Shown here: positions 12,420 through 23,531 of the stretch, piece after piece | Position numbering within the stretch: position 1 is the stretch's first letter | Layout of the letters: each line of letters opens with the position of its first letter | From: Chelydra serpentina | Lineage: Eukaryota > Chordata > Testudines > Chelydridae | DNA: 64,000 nucleotides | Reading direction: 5' to 3' | NCBI GenBank assembly: GCA_037349315.1 | Contig: JBAIAC010000068.1 | Coordinates: 21,109,001-21,173,000 of the forward strand | Notes under the pieces: model-generated | Databases searched by the model: none | Told to the model about the DNA's origin: nothing | What the model saw: the letters and a program-made list of their open reading frames with translations, nothing else | Position numbers and translations under genes: made by a program

Positions 12420-14475
12420 GCTGCTATCTGTTACACAGACCTAAATGCACCACACTTACCTGCTCACACGCTATACAAAGCTAGAGCCTTGCATAGCGTG
12501 GAAATGAGGAAGCAAAGCCTTCTGACTTCAGAGAACTAGCTCCTTGATTATTCCTCTTCTTTAATTCAATTTTTCTTTCTTTAATTCTTATTGCAAGCTA
12601 AGCTGCTGGCTTGGCTGTGGGCCAGCACAGTCCATGGTTTGAATAGCTACCTCAGCAAAGTTAAACGTCCATTTTTTTTCTTGGATTAAATTGGAAATTA
12701 ATAATGACTTTGATTTCCTCTCTTTGGTAGAAAATAAATTGATTGATAACGAGGAATTGAAAAGGGGGCTGGATACTGTAAGGCCGAAGTCTGCTATCCT
12801 TACACCCAGGGAGGAGTACCCGAGTACCCGACCGTGTGAATCACCCCACTCAATGGGCGTAATCACAGGCCAAGGTACTACTCGATGTGAGTATGAGTGG
12901 CAGAAGTGGGCCTTAAATTATTCAGGCCTCTTTTCAATCCATCATTAGTGGCTATGATTAGAAACATTCGAAGCTGTGCAGTTTAAGAAGATGGTGTGGA
13001 TAATTAAATCTCCCCCTTCAGGAGGTTAGCTGATCACTGCAGGGGGGAGGAAGAAATGTGGAGCAATGAACATCTGGGGAATAGTGCTTTCTTCTGATGC
13101 ACTGGAGTTGTATGGCCATATTTGAACGCAGGATGCCAACCTAGATGAACTAGTGGTCTAGCAGGGGAAGCCACAATTCTATGTGCCTAGGGCAGTTCTG
13201 CTATTCCCACTGGCTTGGTCAGTTACATAAGGAATCCAATCAAGGGGCAGAAAAAAATATCACATGACTTTTGTAACAAACCAATACAGCACGGATGTTA
13301 AATTAAAAATTGTGACTATATGCAACAACCTATTCAAAATATAATGCAGCTCAAGAATGAAAAGATAAAGAAATGTACCCATCATTCTGAATAATGAGGG
13401 GATAGGAGAATGTAGCAACCTGTTTATGAACAGAAAAAAGGCATAATTTCTTGAATAAATTTTTCTCCATAAATAATTCACTCCACTCTAGAAAACACCC
13501 TTCCCCCCAGTTCATAGTAGAGAAAAGGATGGCTATTGAGGTTTTCCATTTCTGAATCATTTAGGATATCACTCATATTCTTAAATATGATCTTCTCAAG
13601 CATAAGAATTTCTCCTTTGCAGCACACAACAACAAAAGTGGGTGCCTAGACCATTGCTGAAATACAACCACCTGTCAGACGTAGCCATGCGGATGGCACA
13701 CTTCACAGACTTTTTGACCAATGATGCTAAGACAATTCTCTGCTTTTACGTACAGTGAAGAGATCTTTAATGTACCCAGATACTCCGTTTTTAAATCTCA
13801 TCTGCAGAATTCACACGCACAGTAAACTGCTTGGTACTCAGTTTATTTATTTATCTTGGAAGAATGAAGGACAAAGTCAACCCCCTCCACCCCTCCTTGA
13901 AACTGGATATGTGGTATCAGGGAGGGAAAGTACTGGAAGATTACAAGATGATTAAACCACATCTTCTGGCCAAACGTGTGTGAAGATAATCCAATAGTGA
14001 CTGAAAGAAATCAAATGAAAATTATGTAATAGATCGACTTTCATCTAAGTATTGACAACCACATTACACAGTCTGAAAGCACACAAAACCGCTTCTTGTC
14101 CAGCTAGCTTTTCTTATCTCTTTTAAATAGCCTCGAGATGCTGGGACTTGGTTGCAAGCTTTGAAATTGCCCAAACGAGCTCACCAAAGTCATTTACAAA
14201 CGCTTGCAAATTGAGGCCAAAAGGAAAAGCCAATGGAATGTGAGGCACTCCGAAATTCAAAACAGCTGAAAACCTGGGAGCGAATGAGATCATGGCATGC
14301 AAGTACAATACATCAGCTGCAGAGATGGAAGCATGCTCGTGAACAGAACAATAGCACAAGCTTTTGGAACATATTTCACAGTATATGTATCTATTTATCA
14401 ATCTTGTTTTTTTCAGTTTATAGCATACTCCTACCAGTGAGCTCTATGGGCATTTACAATGAAACTTCACAAATA
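12420..14475. other. No gene recognised; AT-rich
   Basis: Only short frames without recognisable domains occur on either strand. No transposon termini or RNA genes were seen. Confidence 0.4.
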
Positions 14476-14637
14476 CATAGTAGCATAGCAACTGCCACGT
14501 TGAATCAGTGCCAAGGTCCAGTATCCTTACAGTGGCCAGTACCAAGTGCTTCAGAGGAAGGGCGCAAGAAATGCCATAGTGGACACAAATGGAATAATAG
14601 GCCAAAGGGAAGGTTTCTTCCTAATGGTCAGTGATTG
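14476..14637 (-). repeat. CR1/L3-like LINE fragment, 3' end
   Basis: The segment ccagtatccttacagtggcc to gaaggtttcttcctaatgg is a diverged copy of the minus-strand LINE 3' end that occupies 63478-64000 (ggtccatctagcccactgtcc ... acagtggccaatgcc). Confidence 0.55.
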
Positions 14638-14748
14638 ATTCAATGAAAGCAACAACAACAACAAAAGAAATTGGCAGCAGCAACAGCCCTGCTATTACTG
14701 AAGAGACCAAACTACAGAGGAATAAACAGTGAGCTGAGAGAGATACCA

Positions 14749-14837
14749 GGGCCCTATTCTCCCACTGCAGGATATAAATAACTCCTATTGAAATCAATGA
14801 CATTTATTCATGCCCTGCAGTAATAGAATAGAACCCC
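14749..14837. repeat. Mini fold-back repeat
   Basis: gggccctattctcccactgcagg at the left is a near inverted copy of the right end (ccctgcagtaatagaatag), with attgaaatcaatgac in the middle. It belongs to the same general class as 3610-3675 and 56130-56245. Confidence 0.45.
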
Positions 14838-14897
14838 CATGTCTTCTTTCTCAGTGCTGATGCTGCCGCTAGATCAGTGAAGGAAAAGTGTGTATGC

Positions 14898-14901
<4 letters not shown>

Positions 14902-14932
<31 letters not shown>
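14902..14932. repeat. (TG)n microsatellite
   Basis: About 15 uninterrupted TG units, flanked by imperfect gtgtatgcgtgag and tatgagtgag. Confidence 0.9.
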
Positions 14933-14934
<2 letters not shown>

Positions 14935-16433
14935 AGTGAGAGAGAAACTCCTTTTATTTCCATCCATAGTACTTTATTGGCATGACAAGCTATACAAGTG
15001 TTGCCAATGTGTGAAAGAGACAGAAACCGCAGGTCTCTGTGAGAAATAGATACAGAACATCAAGCATGTGCCCAGAATAAGGCTTGACAGGGTTTTTGCA
15101 GATTTATCTCTTGTGGCCACTTGTCATTATTGTCTGTCCCTGAGTTGCTGGCAGGTCGCTCCATAGCGTGATGCCATCTCTGCCCTCCCTCCCTTTCTTA
15201 CTTCCAGGTTTATATGCTATTTTTCTTCACTGCTTTTTAATGGAGAATTTTTATCCTGGCTGATAATGTAAGGAACTGACTTTCTTAGGCTCCCTTGTGG
15301 TTTGAATTTTGGAGTGGAGAATGTCTTTCCATTTCAATTTCTTCCATCACGTTGGTTTCACAGTTGACCCTCTTCCAAGTTCCAGCTCTAGCGTATGGAC
15401 ACTGCATCTGTATGGGGGGAAAGTCTGCCAAAGTTTTGTGCCTATCACTGTGGAGGTGAGGTAGCCTGCCCATGTGAGCAGTGTGGCTTAAGTGCATCTC
15501 TACTTGCAAATTATGTGCAGATAATGCATAGCTCCAACATGTACTTGAGTTATATGTCTAATGGTGCAAACTGGTACATTTTAAGGAGACAAAACATCCC
15601 ATGCAGCTACGCAGTCTTTTATTCCCTGCATTTGTCTACAGCAGTAGCAGCAGCAATTCTGATGGTGATTCAGATCCTGAACCCCAAGCATTCTGAACTG
15701 AGACTGAAGTACTGATTCTCAGTTACTTTCTTCCTGCTTCAAGCCACCTTTGTGTTCCCCATATTCTGGGGTAATTCAGGGACCTGCCTATTCCCCAGTG
15801 TAAGTCAGAGCAGCATCAAGGCTGCTCTGATTTTTTTGATCCCTGAGGGGCCCTGGGAACCAAATAGTAAGAATAGTGAGTGCACTTAATCCACATCCTC
15901 TACTGTAGGACCTAAGAGCAGGGCCAGCATAGAGTCCTTGTGTCAGCTCTGCACAAAGCTGAGGAAGCACTCGGCACTGTGGGTAGTCTTGTGGGGAGCG
16001 GGAGGGGCTGGGTATATTCATTTTAAGGTCCCTTTGTACTGCCAGAGTGCCATAAAGGTCTTTTGCATAACAGGGACTCAGGTCTGTGGTTATCTAACTT
16101 AACTATAAGCCAAGCTGTGAGAAAGTGAGGGTAACCTGCTCCCAGAAGTGATATACATGAGTGTGTGCAAAACACTTGAGAGAGTTGCACATCTCTGTGG
16201 CTTGTTTGCTAAAAAGCATCTCACTAAAAGTGCCAGCAGCAGTATCGGAAGGCAGCCTATTCTTTGCTTCCCTGTGGTTTAGTAAAGACCACGCAACCAC
16301 CACCGTGTTATCTGAGCTAACAGGTCAGAACATTGTGTGCTTTACCACCTAAGATCTTTCTCTTCTTGATTTAATTACCATATGCAGCACGGCCAGAGTT
16401 GTAAGCAAGCAGAGCAATTCCCATGTGTGTGAT
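14933..16433. other. No gene recognised
   Basis: Short unrelated frames only. A weak inverted arrangement near 15760-15860 (ccccagtgtaagtcagagcagc followed by gctgctctga) suggests a decayed fold-back repeat. Confidence 0.35.
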
Positions 16434-16485
16434 GCTTTGTGTGTGTGTGTATATATAGATATCTATATTTACACACACACACACT
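16434..16485. repeat. Compound (GT)n-(AT)n-(AC)n microsatellite
   Basis: A GT run is followed by an AT-rich atatatagatatctatat core and an AC run. The two arms are complementary, so the locus is a perfect candidate for cruciform formation. Confidence 0.8.
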
Positions 16486-17136
16486 AGTCTGAAGTTGTTT
16501 CCTGTTCATGATTTTCTTAAGACTGTCACTAAGAAACTTTAGGCAGAGACTCACCAAAGAGACTGTTACATTTTCCCTACACAAAGAGAAAACCTACATC
16601 TCTTGTTATTTTCTTTCCTGATGCCTTGTTTTGTTGTTGACCCCAAAGCACGGGTTTCAATGTCATCATTAAAAACCGTCAGCCATACAATATTTACGGG
16701 TATCTTTGAGGTCCAGCGCTCACCTTAGTTCACTCTCCATAATGTCTGTTGCACAGAACTGGAATTTTGAACTGTTTTGATGGAACAAAAGGGACACATT
16801 TTCCACAACAGACATGTCCCCCCTCCCTTTTTATTTTTGACTGCTGGCTCAAGCTGGAGAGGAGAGCTAGTGACTGGCTTGAAGCCTATCGGTGTAGCCC
16901 CAAAGTGCGCAGGGCTGACTCCAAAAAAGGAGACCAGAAAATTCACTGTTATTTTACTCTCTGATTGCTATATTTTCTTGTGTAATGGGGCCCTGATCTT
17001 TGACTGGAGCCTTTACGACCTCCCTAACCTTTCAGGCAGGAAAGGGGTTTATTCTCTGCAAAGAGAACCAGAGAGAGGAACTGGCTGCTCTGTCCCAGAG
17101 AGCCTGCTAACCCTCACTGAGCTAATCTGAGGTTTC
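16486..17136. other. No gene recognised
   Basis: An open frame at 16777-17130 (117 codons, plus) has no motif I recognise and no supporting context, so I do not call it a gene. Confidence 0.35.
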
Positions 17137-17292
17137 AGAGTAGCAGCTGTGTTAGTCTGTGTCAGCAAAAGAACAGGAGTACTTGTGGCACCTTCTCTGC
17201 ATCCAATGAAGTGGGACTGTAGCCCACGAAAGCTTATGCTGAAATACAGTTGTTAGTCTCTAAGGTGCCCCAAGTACTCCTGTTCTTTTTTC
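17137..17292. mobile_element. Penelope-like element terminal fragments, head-to-head
   Basis: The left part (ggtttcagagtagcagctgt, gttagtctgtgtcagcaaaa, aacaggagtacttgtggcacc) matches the terminal sequence of the element at 22728-23365. The right part is the same module inverted (gttagtctctaaggtgcccc, aagtactcctgttctttt). Two copies of one terminus therefore face each other across gtgggactgtagcccacgaaagc. Confidence 0.6.
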
Positions 17293-17942
17293 TTTGAGCT
17301 AATCTGGAGTTTAAGGAGGAAGAGGAAGTAATCTGGGGGCCTCCTAGAAGAAAAGAGAAAGTGTTCTGTCTCGTGTGCTTCCCAGTTCAAACTGGCCACA
17401 AAGCTGGTGGCTCCCAGATCCAGTCCTGGGCAGAGGCTGTGAAGTGACTGGGAGAATGGCTGCAGTCACCCCTGAAGAATGTGCTTCTCCATGTCCTCAC
17501 AACCTAGGGAGATAAGAAGGGAGACCCCCAGACCAGGCCTAACCATGGGGCCCAGGGGACATGGAAATGATAGCTTTTTCCACACCTGGGAACTTGTTTT
17601 TTTTTTAAAATGGGTAGACAATAGAGCCAGGAGGCACAAGACTGAGCCCTGACCAGGTGGTGTGGGGAAACCAAATGTCCATTGCCAGAGGATGACACCT
17701 CTCTCCACGGAGTTTTAGCTGAATTGTCTGACTGAAGTGAGCCTGCTGGATTTGACAGGGGACTCTCTCTCTGAAACCAAGCTGAGGGAAATCTTACTTC
17801 ACTTGTGTAGAAACTGATCAGAGCAGGCAGCTGCAGGAAGCCAGTGACTTAAAACCACAGTGCTCTATTTCACCTTGGGTATTTTTCCTTTGATTTCTGG
17901 GGTCTGATGCTATGACCTAACTGCCCTTGTATGGCGGCACTA
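17293..17942. other. No gene recognised
   Basis: The minus-strand frames at 17466-17708 overlap each other in different registers and lack any domain signature. Confidence 0.35.
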
Positions 17943-18351
17943 TGTAGTAGGGTCAACTGCCTTGCATGCACCCTCTTGGGGCCGGGGGTGTTTCTGCAGT
18001 GCCTGCTAACAATTTCTCCCCTCTTCAGAGTTCTGCCATTGCATTCCCACCAAACAAACAGTCTCCAGGCCCTTCTGGCCAGGTTTTATTCATTGTTCAT
18101 TTTCCCAACATGGGAAACCAAAATTGAAAACAGCAGCATATCCATTACCCTGCTGGTCTTAGGCTCTGTCCTTCAGGGTTCACTGCCAGCCTCCTGCCTC
18201 TGGCCATCTCAGTAACTCTCACATCCCCCTTCACTGCAGCTTCCTGCTGCTCCTGTAATGGATCACCTGATCCAACCCAGGTGTGGCTCAGTCATAATCA
18301 GGGTTGGCTAGCCTAGGCCCTCAGGCCTTCAGGGCAAGCCACCCTGTTACA
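17943..18351 (-). mobile_element. Solo LTR (409 bp), 5-bp target duplication
   Basis: The block starts tgtagtaggg and ends ccctgttaca, and is flanked by cacta at 17938-17942 and 18352-18356. A reverse-strand aataaa (within ggttttattcattg near 18081) suggests minus orientation. No internal region is present. Confidence 0.7.
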
Positions 18352-18712
18352 CACTACAGTGCCAATACTAAATGACTCTGCATCTCTTGATGATCTTCTG
18401 CTACTGCGGCTCCTGGGGGCCTTAACTTAATGCTGCTTTCCTCTTAGGGAACCAGCTGGCCGTGATGCTGTCACCTGCCCTTCTCTGAATGGCTCCGCTC
18501 CTCTCACACAGCTTCCCTCAGGCCCACACGGCTCATTCTGACCCACTGTTTTTCTGTGCAATCTTCCAGCACCAGCATCCTGGCACTCAGTTCATCACGG
18601 ATTGTGAGTTGTCCAGGCAATAGATGTATGGACCATTAGTGTTGTGATGCCCCCCGTGAACAGTCATGGAAATGTTTCCTACAATTCTCTTCATAAAAAT
18701 GTATATTGTTTT

Positions 18713-20380
18713 TAGGGCTGTCGATTAATCACAGATAACTCACACGATTAACTCAAAAAAAGTAATTGTGATTAAAAAAATGAATCATGATTAATCGCAG
18801 ATTTAATCGCACGGTTAAACAATAGAATACCAATTGAATGTTTAAAATGTTTTTGGATGTTTTTCTACATTTTCAAATACATTGATTTCAATTACAACAC
18901 AGAATACAAAGTGTACAGTGCTCACTTTCTAGTATTATTTTTTATTACAAATATTTGCACTGTAAAAATGATAAACAAAAGAAATAGTATTTTTCAATTC
19001 ACCTCATACAAGTAGTGTAGTGCAATGTCTTTATCGTGAAAGTGTGACTTACAAATGTAGATTTTTTTTGTTACATTACTGCTCTCAAAAACAAAACAAT
19101 GTAAAACTTTTAGTGCAGTCAGTCCTATTTCTTGTTCAGCCAATCGCTAAGACGAAGAAGTTTGTTTACATTTACAGGAGATAATGCTGCCCACTTCTTA
19201 TTTACAATGTCACCTGAAAGGGAGAACAGGCGCTTGCATGGCAGTTTTGTAGCCAGCATTGCAATTATTTAAGTGCCAGATATGCTAAAGATTCGTATGC
19301 CCATTCATGCTTCGGACACCATTCCAGGGGACATGCTTCCATGCTGATGATGCTTGTTTAAAAAATCATGCATTAATAAAATTTGTGACTGAACTTCCTG
19401 GGGGAGAATTGTATGTTTCCTGCTCTGTTTCACCCACATTCTGCCATATCTTTCATGTTATAGCAGTCTCGGATGATGATCCAGCACATGTGGTTCGTTT
19501 TAAGAACACTTGGACTGCAGATTTGACAAAACACAAAGAAAGTACCAATGTGAAATCTCTAAAGATAGCTAGAGCACCCAACCCAAGGTTTAAGAATCTG
19601 AAGTGCCTTACAAAATCTGAGAGGGACGAGGTGTGGAGCATGCTTTCAGGTGTCCTAAAAGAGAAACATTTTGATGCAGAAATTACTGAACCTGAACCAC
19701 GAAAAAAGAAAATCAGCCTTCTGCTGGTGGCATCTGACTCAGATGATGAACATGAACATGCGTCAGTCCATACTGCTTTGGATCGTTATCAAGCAGAATC
19801 CGTCATCAGCATGGATGCATGTACTCTGGAAGGGTGGTTGAAGCATGAAAGGACATATGAATATGTAGCACATCTGGTCCGTAAATAACTTGCGACGCTG
19901 ACTACATCAGTGCCATGAGAACGCCTGTTCTCACTTTCAGGTGACATTGTAAACAAGAAGTGGGCAGCATTATCTCCTACAAATGTAAACAAACGTGTAT
20001 GTTTAAGTGATTAGCTGAACAAGAAGTAGGACTGAATGGACTTGTAGGCTGTAAAGTTTTATGTTGTTTTGTTTTTGAATGCAGTTATTTTTTGTACATA
20101 ATTCTACATTTGTATGTTCAACTTTCATGATAAAGAGATTTCAGTACAGTACTTGTTTTAGGTAAATTGAAAAATATTATTTATTTTGTTTTTTACAGTG
20201 CAAATATTTTTAATAAAAATAAAGTGAGCACTGTACACTTTGTATTCTGTGTGGTAATTGAAATCAACACGTTTGAAAATGTAGAAAACATCCAAATATG
20301 TTTAAATAAATGGCATTCTATTATTGTTTAACAGATTATTATTAATCACAATTAATTTTTTTAATCGCTTGACAGCCCTA
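18713..20380 (+). mobile_element. hAT transposon relic with long inverted ends (fold-back)
   Basis: The termini tagggctgtcgattaatcac and ttaatcgcttgacagccct are inverted copies. The 8-bp flanks attgtttt (18705-18712) and attgtttg (20381-20388) differ by one base, a hAT-type duplication. The inverted similarity is unusually long. The left arm (about 18713-19340) is, on the minus strand, a second copy of the 3' part of the element, including the end of the transposase, the gacattgtaaa block and the acagtgcaaatattt UTR. The right arm carries the same sequence on the plus strand. The element thus consists of two 3' ends facing outward around one transposase fragment. Confidence 0.8.
19342..20028 (+). 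pseudogene. hAT transposase C-terminal fragment
   Basis: The frame to 19888 reads through a stretch such as HVVRFKNTWTADLTKH, a lysine- and glutamate-rich acidic linker (SDSDDEHEHASVH) and LEGWLKHERTYEYVAHLVRK. After the stop at 19888 the same frame continues into a decayed hAT dimerisation region (RLFSLSGDIVNKK, about 19925-19965). The start codon at 19307 lies inside the inverted left arm and is not the original one. Catalytic N-terminal regions are absent, so it cannot be active. Confidence 0.65.
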
Positions 20381-20388
20381 ATTGTTTG

Positions 20389-20599
20389 TAACGATTTGCT
20401 TTCCTCAGGAGATGAGGCAGTGGCTGCTGCTTATGCCGTAGCTTCCATTTGTCATCATGCCAACTGGAAGATGAGCGGTGATAACTCAGTGCAAAGGAAT
20501 CCCATCGCTCCACTATAAAGTAGCTCTGGTTCTTACCATCTAGATGGCTAATTAGTCATTGGCACAGCTTACCAAGGTTTGTGGTGTATTCTCTTTCAT
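20389..20599. other. Short unique stretch
   Basis: No feature was recognised between the hAT relic and the CR1 fragment. Confidence 0.35.
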
Positions 20600-20765
20600 T
20601 GGCCTTTTATAAATCAACATTGGATGTTTCTCTAAAAGATCTGCTCAATTCAAATGAGAATTAATTGAGGGAAATACCACTGCCTGTGTTACACAGGAGG
20701 TCAGACTGGATGATCACATAATCAATGAAGCTGCCTGACTGGAAGGTCTAGCAGCCTGGTATTCA
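20600..20765 (+). repeat. CR1 3'-end fragment
   Basis: acacaggaggtcagactggatgatcaca followed by gactggaaggtcta matches the 3' untranslated end of CR1-type LINEs, as also seen near 56395. Confidence 0.5.
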
Positions 20766-21053
20766 TTTACTCCTTCACCACTGAATCAAAGTGCTTCTCA
20801 TTCAAAATGCTCTCCCCTCCGAATGCCCTGTTGGAACAAGCAGGCTAGCAGAACTATAGGGAACTTGTGGCTATCAATGAATTTGAGTGTAATTTGGCAT
20901 CAAGGCGATTAAACAATTATAACATACACGGTTGTGTTTGCAAGACACTTGCTTGTTCACCTTCCTGTTAGGCAGGTAGATGGGTTTATTGTTGCTGATG
21001 GGAGATGGTTTAGTGAATTATTGCTAGTGGAAGTTGATAGAGCAGGGCACCTG

Positions 21054-21478
21054 TGATGGGACTGCTGACCCCTTTAAGGGGAGTCCAGGCCCAGGCTACC
21101 TGTGACAAGCTAATTTAAGGGAAATGAGCCCATATAGCTAGTTAACTGAATATTGAGCATCTGGGCTCAGTTGCAGGGAGGTGATCACAGAGAAAGATGC
21201 TCTCCTATGGGAGAGGAGGCCCCAAAGAACACAGGTCCCAAGGAAGAGGGAAGATGTGCAACTTCTAAACCCAAAGAGAGAGACTTTATTTTCAAATTTA
21301 TTATATTTTAAAAAATAGAACCCCAGCAGGGGAGTTTTTGTCTTACACCCTTTTGCACCATCTGGTGTTCCTAAGGAACCGTGAAAGAAGGGGAACTGAG
21401 GCAGGGAGTGCCTAAGTGCCACACTAGGTCAGCAGAGGGTGCAACAGTGCAGGCATGTTCTGCGACAGCGCCCTAACA
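21054..21478 (+). mobile_element. Possible LTR, truncated provirus
   Basis: The block starts tgtgatgggac and ends gcgccctaaca, an LTR-like TG...CA pattern similar to other LTR ends here (ctctaaca, gcctaaca). No matching target duplication is present. What follows does not resemble a clear primer site, so this may be the 5' LTR of a truncated element or not an LTR at all. Confidence 0.35.
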
Positions 21479-21619
21479 CCATATTGGGGGAAGTATTCGA
21501 AAGTAAATGTATATCCTGTAATAAGTAAATATGTGTCCCATGCTTTGGGCGCATTTCCGGAATCTTTACTTGGTTAGGACTTACTCTGACTTCAAGGGGA
21601 GTTTTTGTCAAAGCAAGGA

Positions 21620-22517
21620 CATCAGGACTGATCACGTTTGCAGATGACACCAAGCTGGGGGGTGTGAGGGTGCCATCACTTTGGAGGATACAACTAAAAT
21701 TCAGAGGGCTCTTGATAAACTGGAGAATTGGGCTATAGACAGCGAAATGAAATTCAACAAAGACAAATGTAAAGAGCTACACTTTGTGAAGGAAACCAAA
21801 TATACAAATACAGAATGGGGGAAAGCTGATGGGCAGCAGCACTGCTGAGAAAGATCTGGGAGTTCGGATAGATCGTAACCTCAGTATCAGTCAGCTATGC
21901 GATGCTGTTGCAAAAAAAAACAAATGTAATTTTAGGTTGCATTAACAGAGGCATAGCATGCAAGTCATGGTGGGTAGTACGGTAGTACTGATCTACTTGG
22001 CGCTGGTTAGGCCTGAGCTGAAGTACTGTGTCCAATTTTGGTCACCAATGTATAGAAAGGACGTAGAGAAACCGGAAAGGATCCAGAGGTGAGCGACAAA
22101 GATGATCAAAGGGATGGAATTCAGGCCATCTGAGCAAAGGCTGAAGGCACTGGGTAAGTTTAGTTTGGAAAAGAGGAGTTTAAGGGGGGATATGATAGTG
22201 GTCTTCAGATACTTGAAAGGCTGGCATAAAAAAGACAGAGAAAAGTTGTTCTCTCTTGTCACAGAGGGCAGGACAAGAGGCAATGGGTTCAAACTCCAGC
22301 GCAGCAGATTTAGATTAAATCTCAGGAAAAACTTCCTAACTGTAAGAACAGTAGGACAATGGAATAGACGCCTCAGAAAGTCATGGAAGCTCCTTCACTG
22401 GAAGTTTTCAAAAAGAGCTGGAAAGCCATCTCCGTTGGATGGTTTAAACACAACAAATCCTGCATCTGGGCAGAGAGTTAGACTAGATGACCCTTGCGGT
22501 CCATTCTGATTCTATTA
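21620..22517 (+). mobile_element. 5'-truncated CR1 LINE copy
   Basis: Starts inside the reverse transcriptase near tttgcagatgacacc (FADDT) and ends with actagatgacccttgcggtcc and tgattctatta. Its tail differs from the CR1 at 12.0 kb, so it belongs to another CR1 subfamily. Confidence 0.7.
21636..22509 (+). pseudogene. CR1 reverse transcriptase C-terminal relic
   Basis: The FADDTK box is followed by remnants of the thumb and C-terminal domain: [21 protein letters not shown] text near 22150-22200, the FRYLKG motif, and [10 protein letters not shown]. Frame changes occur between 21650 and 22100, and the only long clean frame is 22102-22509. It is inactive. Confidence 0.65.
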
Positions 22518-22727
22518 ACTGTCCACTATGCACTTCTGCAAGCAGTTGGATGGCTACAATTCTACTGCCCTCATACTCAGCCCCAGTATGCAGTCGTAGT
22601 TTCCACAAAGCCACAAACATTTCCATCCTTGGCACATCCCAGTCCTTGAATCACTGGTGACTCTAAGATTTGGTCTATAGTGAATAATAAATTCTACAAC
22701 CAGAAAACCTCCCTATAAGGAGGGGTT
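22518..22727. other. Nothing recognised
   Basis: Unique-looking sequence between the CR1 and Penelope-like elements. Confidence 0.35.
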
Positions 22728-23365
22728 TCAGAGTGTAGCCGTGTTAGTCTGTCAGCAAAAACAACGAGGAGTCCTTGTGGCACCTTAGAGACTAACAAAT
22801 TTATTTGGGCATAAGCTTTCGTGGGCTAGAACCCACTTCATCAGATGCATGGATGGAAAATACAGTAGCAGGTATAAATACACAGCACATGAAAAGATGG
22901 GAGTTGCCTTAACAAGTGGGGGGTCAGTCTAATGAGACAATTCAATTAACAGTAGAATACCACGGGAGGAAAAATCACTTTTGTAGTGGTAATGAGGATG
23001 GCCCATTTCAAACAGTTAGCAAGAAGGTGTGAGTATCAGCAGGGGGAAATTAGTTTTTGTAGTGACCCATCCACTCCCAGTCTTTATTCAGGCCTAATTT
23101 GATGGTGGCCAGTTTGCAAATTAATTCCAGTTCTGCAGTTTCTCGTTGGAGTCTGTTTTTGAAATTTTTTTGTTGAAGAACTGCCACTTTTAGGTCTGTT
23201 ATTGAGTGACCAGTGAGATTGAATTGTTCTCCTACTGGTTTTAGAATGTTATAATTCCTGATGTCAGATTTGTGTCCATTTATTCTTTTGTGTAGAGACT
23301 GTCCGGTTTGGCCAATGTACATGGCAGAGGGGCATTGCTGGCACATGATGGCATATATCACATTG
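22728..23365 (-). mobile_element. Penelope-like element, 5'-truncated
   Basis: The plus-strand left edge (ggtttcagagtgtagccgtg, ttagtctgtcagcaaaaaca, ccttgtggcaccttagagac) is the terminal sequence that recurs at 17137-17292 and 61335-61412. Reading on the minus strand, a GIY-YIG endonuclease frame (23361-23050) is followed by this terminus, the order expected for a Penelope-like element whose reverse transcriptase has been lost by truncation. Confidence 0.75.
23050..23361 (-). pseudogene. GIY-YIG endonuclease domain of a Penelope-like element
   Basis: A 103-codon minus-strand frame begins MIYAIMCQQCPSAMYIGQTG. YAIMC and MYIGQTG correspond to the GIY and YIG strands, and SLHKRINGHKSDI supplies the following arginine-containing helix. 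In the family this nuclease nicks the target to prime reverse transcription. A polar GEQFNLTGHSITDL block and a C-terminal region that ends in a stop at 23050 follow. The domain itself is open, but the upstream reverse transcriptase is missing, so it is a fragment. Confidence 0.75.
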
Positions 23366-23396
23366 GAGAGCTTAGCTATAACAGGAGGGGGACTAT

Positions 23397-23531
23397 GGTC
23401 TTGTCTAGCCTAGTCAGGGTTTGCTGCTATAGTTATACCAGGAAGCCTCCTAGTGGAGAATTCCTTTTACCATTATAAAATGTGTTATTCAGGAATAGCT
23501 ATTCGGAATAGCTCCATGTCTAGACAAGATA
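23397..23531. mobile_element. Possible MITE
   Basis: ggtcttgtctag at the left and ctagacaagat at the right are inverted copies. The interior (gaatagctattcggaatagct) is itself partly palindromic. No target duplication could be fixed. Confidence 0.4.

Noticed and set aside
14902..14932. Possible CRISPR-like or satellite array
   Set aside because: Plain TG dinucleotides without spacers.
16777..17130. 117-codon frame as a host gene
   Set aside because: No domain, no splice context and no conservation visible; kept as unannotated.
19307..19341. Upstream Met of the hAT frame as a real start
   Set aside because: These bases are part of the inverted left arm; reading through them is accidental.
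21479..21500. Primer-binding site after candidate LTR
   Set aside because: The sequence ccatattggggg does not begin with TGG at the expected position and matches no tRNA end I know.
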